Shown here: one piece after another, positions 14,214-16,200 of the stretch
Numbering within the stretch: the first letter of the stretch is position 1
How the letters are laid out: every line of letters begins with the position of its first letter
The notes under the pieces: model-generated
What the model was told of the DNA's origin: nothing
The model's input: only the letters and a program-made list of their open reading frames with translations
Database searches by the model: none
NCBI GenBank assembly: GCA_000403945.1
Contig: APFI01000316.1
Span: 1 to 16,200 of the forward strand
DNA from: Desulfovibrio sp. Dsv1
GTDB taxonomy: Bacteria; Desulfobacterota; Desulfovibrionia; Desulfovibrionales; Desulfovibrionaceae
Direction: 5' to 3'
DNA length: 16,200 nucleotides
Position numbers and translations under genes: made by a program

Positions 14214-15574
14214 GGGCGTGCTTCCGTCGGAGTGGACAGGGTGCGCAGCCGGTCGGTGAAAGTCATGGTCCGGTAGAGGTTTTTCAGTTCCGCGCCGGGG
14301 GTGATGGAGGTGACCACAGCCCGGCCGAGGATGAAGCGCGCGTCGTCATCGCCGTTTTCAATAACGCGCACGCCCCAGACATTGTGGAAGATGGCGGCCC
14401 TGCCTTTGTATTCTCCCACATAGAGGGTGATGTGCCCGCGCATGCCTACCAGGCTCAAAAAGGGCACGCCGTTGGCCAGGATCAGGGTTTCCTTTTCCTT
14501 GGCGTTCAGGCCTTCCAGTGGCTGCGCCACGCCGGCGCGCGCCTGGGCGCCGGAGTTGCGCGGCAGCCAGATGCCAAAGGGCGTGAACAGCTCACGGGTC
14601 AGGGCGGAGCAGTCCCGGTCGCCGAACATGCCGCCCCATCCGTAGCGCTGGCCCATCATCACATTGCCGACCCTGGCCACATTGCCGGCGGTCAGCGGCA
14701 GGGGCTTGGGCGCGGCGTCTCCCCCGCGCAAAGTTATTTCGGCGCTGCGGGCCATGCCGTCCGCTCCCTTGATGGGTGCCAGCACGCGCAGGCCGCCATC
14801 CGGATCTTCGCCTGCCAGAGGCAGAACCGTGCCGATATTGGCCCGGCTGTCGCCGCCGTTGCGTCCGGTTCCGGGCAAAATAACCTTGTCGCGCAGCAGC
14901 GCCGCATACCGGCTGTTGCGCCAGACGCTTTTGAAATTCTCGTCCACCAGGGCCACATCCTCGGCATCCACCCAGCCGCCGGCCGCCGGACATTCCACAA
15001 AATGCCAGCGCCCGTCCAGACTGGTGTGGGCGATGAGCACCGGCGTGCCCGGCGGCAGCAGGGAATACTGGAAATAATCAAAAGGGTTGGCTCTGGGATC
15101 GTGCGTGGGTTCGGAAAAACGGGTTTCATGCGTGGGCATTTCACGCAGATCCGTATTGCGCACGATGACGGCGGCCTGCACGCGCGAAGGGAAGGCGCGC
15201 AGATGGGCGTTGCGGCGCATGGCGTCCCATTCGTCCTGGCTCCAGCGCGCATCGCCGTATCTAAAGCCGCGCGCCTTGCGGAAGATGGCCGCCGCGTCGC
15301 GCCTGCGCATGGAGGTTTTGCCCATCTCCCAGGGGCCGAGGAAAATCCGGTTGAAACGCGCGTCCTGGACGGCCTGTTCCGCGGCGCCGAGCAGTGGCTT
15401 GTCCGGGCCGACCTCGGCGGCGTAAACATTCAGATCCTGCGGAAAATGGCGCAGATCCGCCACAGTGCCCATCCAGGGCGACAGATCTCCCTCACGGGTA
15501 GGCACCTGTTTGCCGCCGCAGGCAGTGAGCAGCAGACAGAAGACAGGCAGGAAGAGGCGAAGGCATGATTTCAT
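14210..15574 (-). CDS. SH3-containing NlpC/P60 (C40) peptidase lipoprotein
   Basis: 454 residues from ATG 15572-15574, preceded by GAGGGG; an upstream in-frame ATG at 15658 would bury the signal sequence. The N-terminus is a lipoprotein signal (hydrophobic core then LTAC, Cys19 for lipidation). Residues about 40-150 are a helical N-terminal region. Residues about 155-330 hold bacterial SH3-type segments (IVRNTDLREMPT, then HFVECPAAGGWVDAEDVALVD). Residues about 330-440 are the NlpC/P60 catalytic domain with RYGWGGMFGDRDCSALTREL (catalytic Cys in DCSA), a catalytic His in GHITLYVG and a third polar residue in FHNVWG. The family cleaves gamma-D-Glu-diaminopimelate bonds in peptidoglycan stems; D. 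vulgaris DVU_0896 is a structurally known relative of this layout, as I recall. It probably acts in periplasmic wall turnover or recycling. Confidence 0.9.
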   Translation of the reverse strand: MKSCLRLFLPVFCLLLTACGGKQVPTREGDLSPWMGTVADLRHFPQDLNVYAAEVGPDKPLLGAAEQAVQDARFNRIFLGPWEMGKTSMRRRDAAAIFRKARGFRYGDARWSQDEWDAMRRNAHLRAFPSRVQAAVIVRNTDLREMPTHETRFSEPTHDPRANPFDYFQYSLLPPGTPVLIAHTSLDGRWHFVECPAAGGWVDAEDVALVDENFKSVWRNSRYAALLRDKVILPGTGRNGGDSRANIGTVLPLAGEDPDGGLRVLAPIKGADGMARSAEITLRGGDAAPKPLPLTAGNVARVGNVMMGQRYGWGGMFGDRDCSALTRELFTPFGIWLPRNSGAQARAGVAQPLEGLNAKEKETLILANGVPFLSLVGMRGHITLYVGEYKGRAAIFHNVWGVRVIENGDDDARFILGRAVVTSITPGAELKNLYRTMTFTDRLRTLSTPTEARP

Positions 15575-15653
15575 GGGTCTTTTCCCCTCTGGCGGAAAAA
15601 CGCGCCGCATCGCGCTGGCAACAATGGCGGGACCGCTGTCCGGGCCGGAGAAA

Positions 15654-15683
15654 TACATAGCATCAGCGGCGCTGTTCCGGCAA
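15654..15683 (-). promoter_or_regulatory. possible promoter of the NlpC/P60-rluD/coaE operon
   Basis: On the minus strand, TTGCCG (15678-15683), an 18-base spacer and TATGTA (15654-15659) are acceptable sigma-70 elements, about 80 bases before the ATG at 15574 and divergent from the tRNA promoter. Confidence 0.4.
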
Positions 15684-15719
15684 CGTCCTGTTTCCGGCGT
15701 GAATATCTTGCGCGGGCAC

Positions 15720-15749
15720 TTGACAAGGCGCCCATGTTCCCGCTAGTAT
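15720..15749 (+). promoter_or_regulatory. promoter of the tRNA-Glu gene
   Basis: TTGACA (15720-15725), an 18-base spacer and TAGTAT (15744-15749) lie 9 bases before the first tRNA base, the compact spacing expected for a single tRNA gene. Confidence 0.75.
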
Positions 15750-15758
15750 AAATGCATT

Positions 15759-15834
15759 GTCACCATCGTCTATCCGGTTAGGACGGCGGCCTCTCAAGCC
15801 GCTAAGACGGGTTCAAATCCCGTTGGTGACGCCA
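15759..15834 (+). tRNA. tRNA-Glu, anticodon CTC
   Basis: 76 bases fold completely: acceptor stem GTCACCA/TGGTGAC, D stem GTCT/GGAC, anticodon stem GCGGC/GCCGC with loop CTCTCAA and anticodon CTC at 15793-15795 (reads GAG), variable loop TAAG, T stem ACGGG/CCCGT with loop TTCAAAT, discriminator G and encoded CCA at 15832-15834. A phage-type integrase gene begins about 200 bases downstream, so the 3' half is the likely integration site. Confidence 0.95.
15811..15834 (+). other. probable island attachment site (tRNA 3' end)
   Basis: P4-type integrases usually recombine within the T arm and 3' end of a tRNA gene and leave it intact. The integrase start lies just downstream in the same direction. 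The matching repeat at the far end of the island is outside the window, so the exact core is not determined. Confidence 0.5.
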
Positions 15835-15840
15835 GACAAC

Positions 15841-15900
15841 AATCTCACGAAGTCCCGTAAAGCCTAAAAAGCCTTGCGGGACTTCGCCTTTCATGAGATT
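15841..15900. repeat. nested inverted repeat just inside the island boundary
   Basis: An outer pair AATCTCA/TGAGATT (15841-15847, 15894-15900) encloses a perfect 10-base pair CGAAGTCCCG/CGGGACTTCG (15848-15857, 15877-15886). The loop carries AAAGCCT twice in direct orientation. There is no T run after the stem, so it is not a classic terminator, although it could end tRNA transcription or act in recombination. Confidence 0.75.
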
Positions 15901-15934
15901 AGCAATCCCACGTCCTATCGCAAAGTCTAGCAAC

Positions 15935-16010
15935 ATACCGTCAAGTTATCGATATTTCTGACGGTATATAGCGGTATCTGCACGAGACAGGCAGCCAGAT
16001 ACCGTCAAGT
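15935..16010. repeat. ATACCGTCA repeat array upstream of the integrase
   Basis: ATACCGTCAAGT occurs in direct orientation at 15935-15946 and 15999-16010. An inverted copy TGACGGTAT lies at 15959-15967, and an inverted partial copy CGGTATCTG at 15972-15980, which pairs with CAGATACCG at 15996-16004. Such short repeats between a tRNA attachment site and an integrase gene fit arm-type integrase or excisionase binding sites. Confidence 0.65.
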
Positions 16011-16041
16011 GTAAAACCTTTGCGGGGCAAGGGGATACAGA

Positions 16042-16200
16042 ATGCCATTGACCGATATGTTTATCCGTGGGTTGAAGGCGGACGGTATAGCACGGAAGCA
16101 TACCGACGGCGGAGGGCTTTATTTGTATGTCTCTCCCACTGGCGGCAGGCTTTGGCGATTGGACTACCGCTTTGCCGGAAAGCGGAAGACATTGAGCCTT
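16042..16200 (+). CDS. P4-type tyrosine recombinase/integrase, N-terminus (partial)
   Basis: 53 codons are visible before the window ends. The product opens MPLTDMFIRGLKADGIARKH and continues DGGGLYLYVSPTGGRLWRLDYRF and GKRKTLSL, the pattern of the DUF4102 arm-DNA-binding domain (lysis/interpretation by family: the three-strand arm that grips arm-type repeats). The catalytic Arg-His-Tyr domain lies beyond the edge. AAGGGGA lies about 6 bases before the ATG. Codon use is less GC-rich than in the genes to the left (TTATTTGTATGTCTCT), a sign of acquired DNA. It points into the island, in the same direction as the tRNA, as is usual for tRNA-inserted elements. Calling it P4-like rests on the N-terminal domain only. 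Confidence 0.88.
   Translation, partial: MPLTDMFIRGLKADGIARKHTDGGGLYLYVSPTGGRLWRLDYRFAGKRKTLSL

Noticed and set aside
1..16200. CRISPR arrays, insertion sequences and rRNA
   Set aside because: There are no regularly spaced repeats, no transposase motifs or terminal inverted repeats, and no rRNA-like sequence.

Overview
The window looks like a chromosomal stretch of a gut-type sulfate reducer of the Desulfovibrio group (desulfuricans/piger/fairfieldensis relatives; Desulfovibrionaceae at least). This rests on GC-rich DNA, a bacterioferritin carrying the residue set of the D. desulfuricans protein, a CX4C rubredoxin directly behind it, a PerR-type Fur protein, an FmdE/molybdopterin-binding fusion and an NlpC/P60 lipoprotein of the Desulfovibrio type. 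The species assignment is inference from remembered family features, not from a search.

Layout, left to right. Plus strand 1-1942: the tail of an upstream gene, a small unidentified membrane protein, and a secreted NitT/TauT-type ABC substrate-binding protein closed by a strong terminator. 1943-3202: a decayed region with no intact gene; its right half (2440-3202) is recognisable as a wrecked NapH-type membrane ferredoxin. 3216-6263: an FmdE + zinc-ribbon + molybdopterin-binding fusion protein and a glycerate 2-kinase. 6314-7699: a redox/iron module with PerR under a palindrome-overlapped promoter, then bacterioferritin and type-2 rubredoxin as a two-gene operon with its own terminator. 7794-9872: a dCache chemoreceptor cut in two by one in-frame TAG. 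A symmetrical hairpin at 9987-10028 serves as terminator between converging genes.

Minus strand, read right to left from 15574: an NlpC/P60 lipoprotein peptidase overlapping by 4 bases an RluD-type pseudouridine synthase fused to dephospho-CoA kinase; a hybrid histidine kinase (GAF-PAS-HisKA-HATPase-REC) with its own consensus promoter; then a degraded YbaK/EbsC tRNA deacylase remnant at 10052-10456.

Right edge: a tRNA-Glu(CTC) gene with consensus promoter is followed by AT-richer DNA full of inverted and direct repeats and by the 5' end of a P4-type (DUF4102) tyrosine integrase. This is the left boundary of an integrated island lying mostly outside the window.

Three genes within about 8 kb (napH-like, chemoreceptor, ybaK) are damaged, so relaxed selection on respiration accessory and sensing functions is the main story here. 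I did not find a clear novel defence or mobile system inside the window; the most unusual intact proteins are the FmdE fusion and the RluD-CoaE fusion, and the integrase-proximal repeat array is the least explained DNA.
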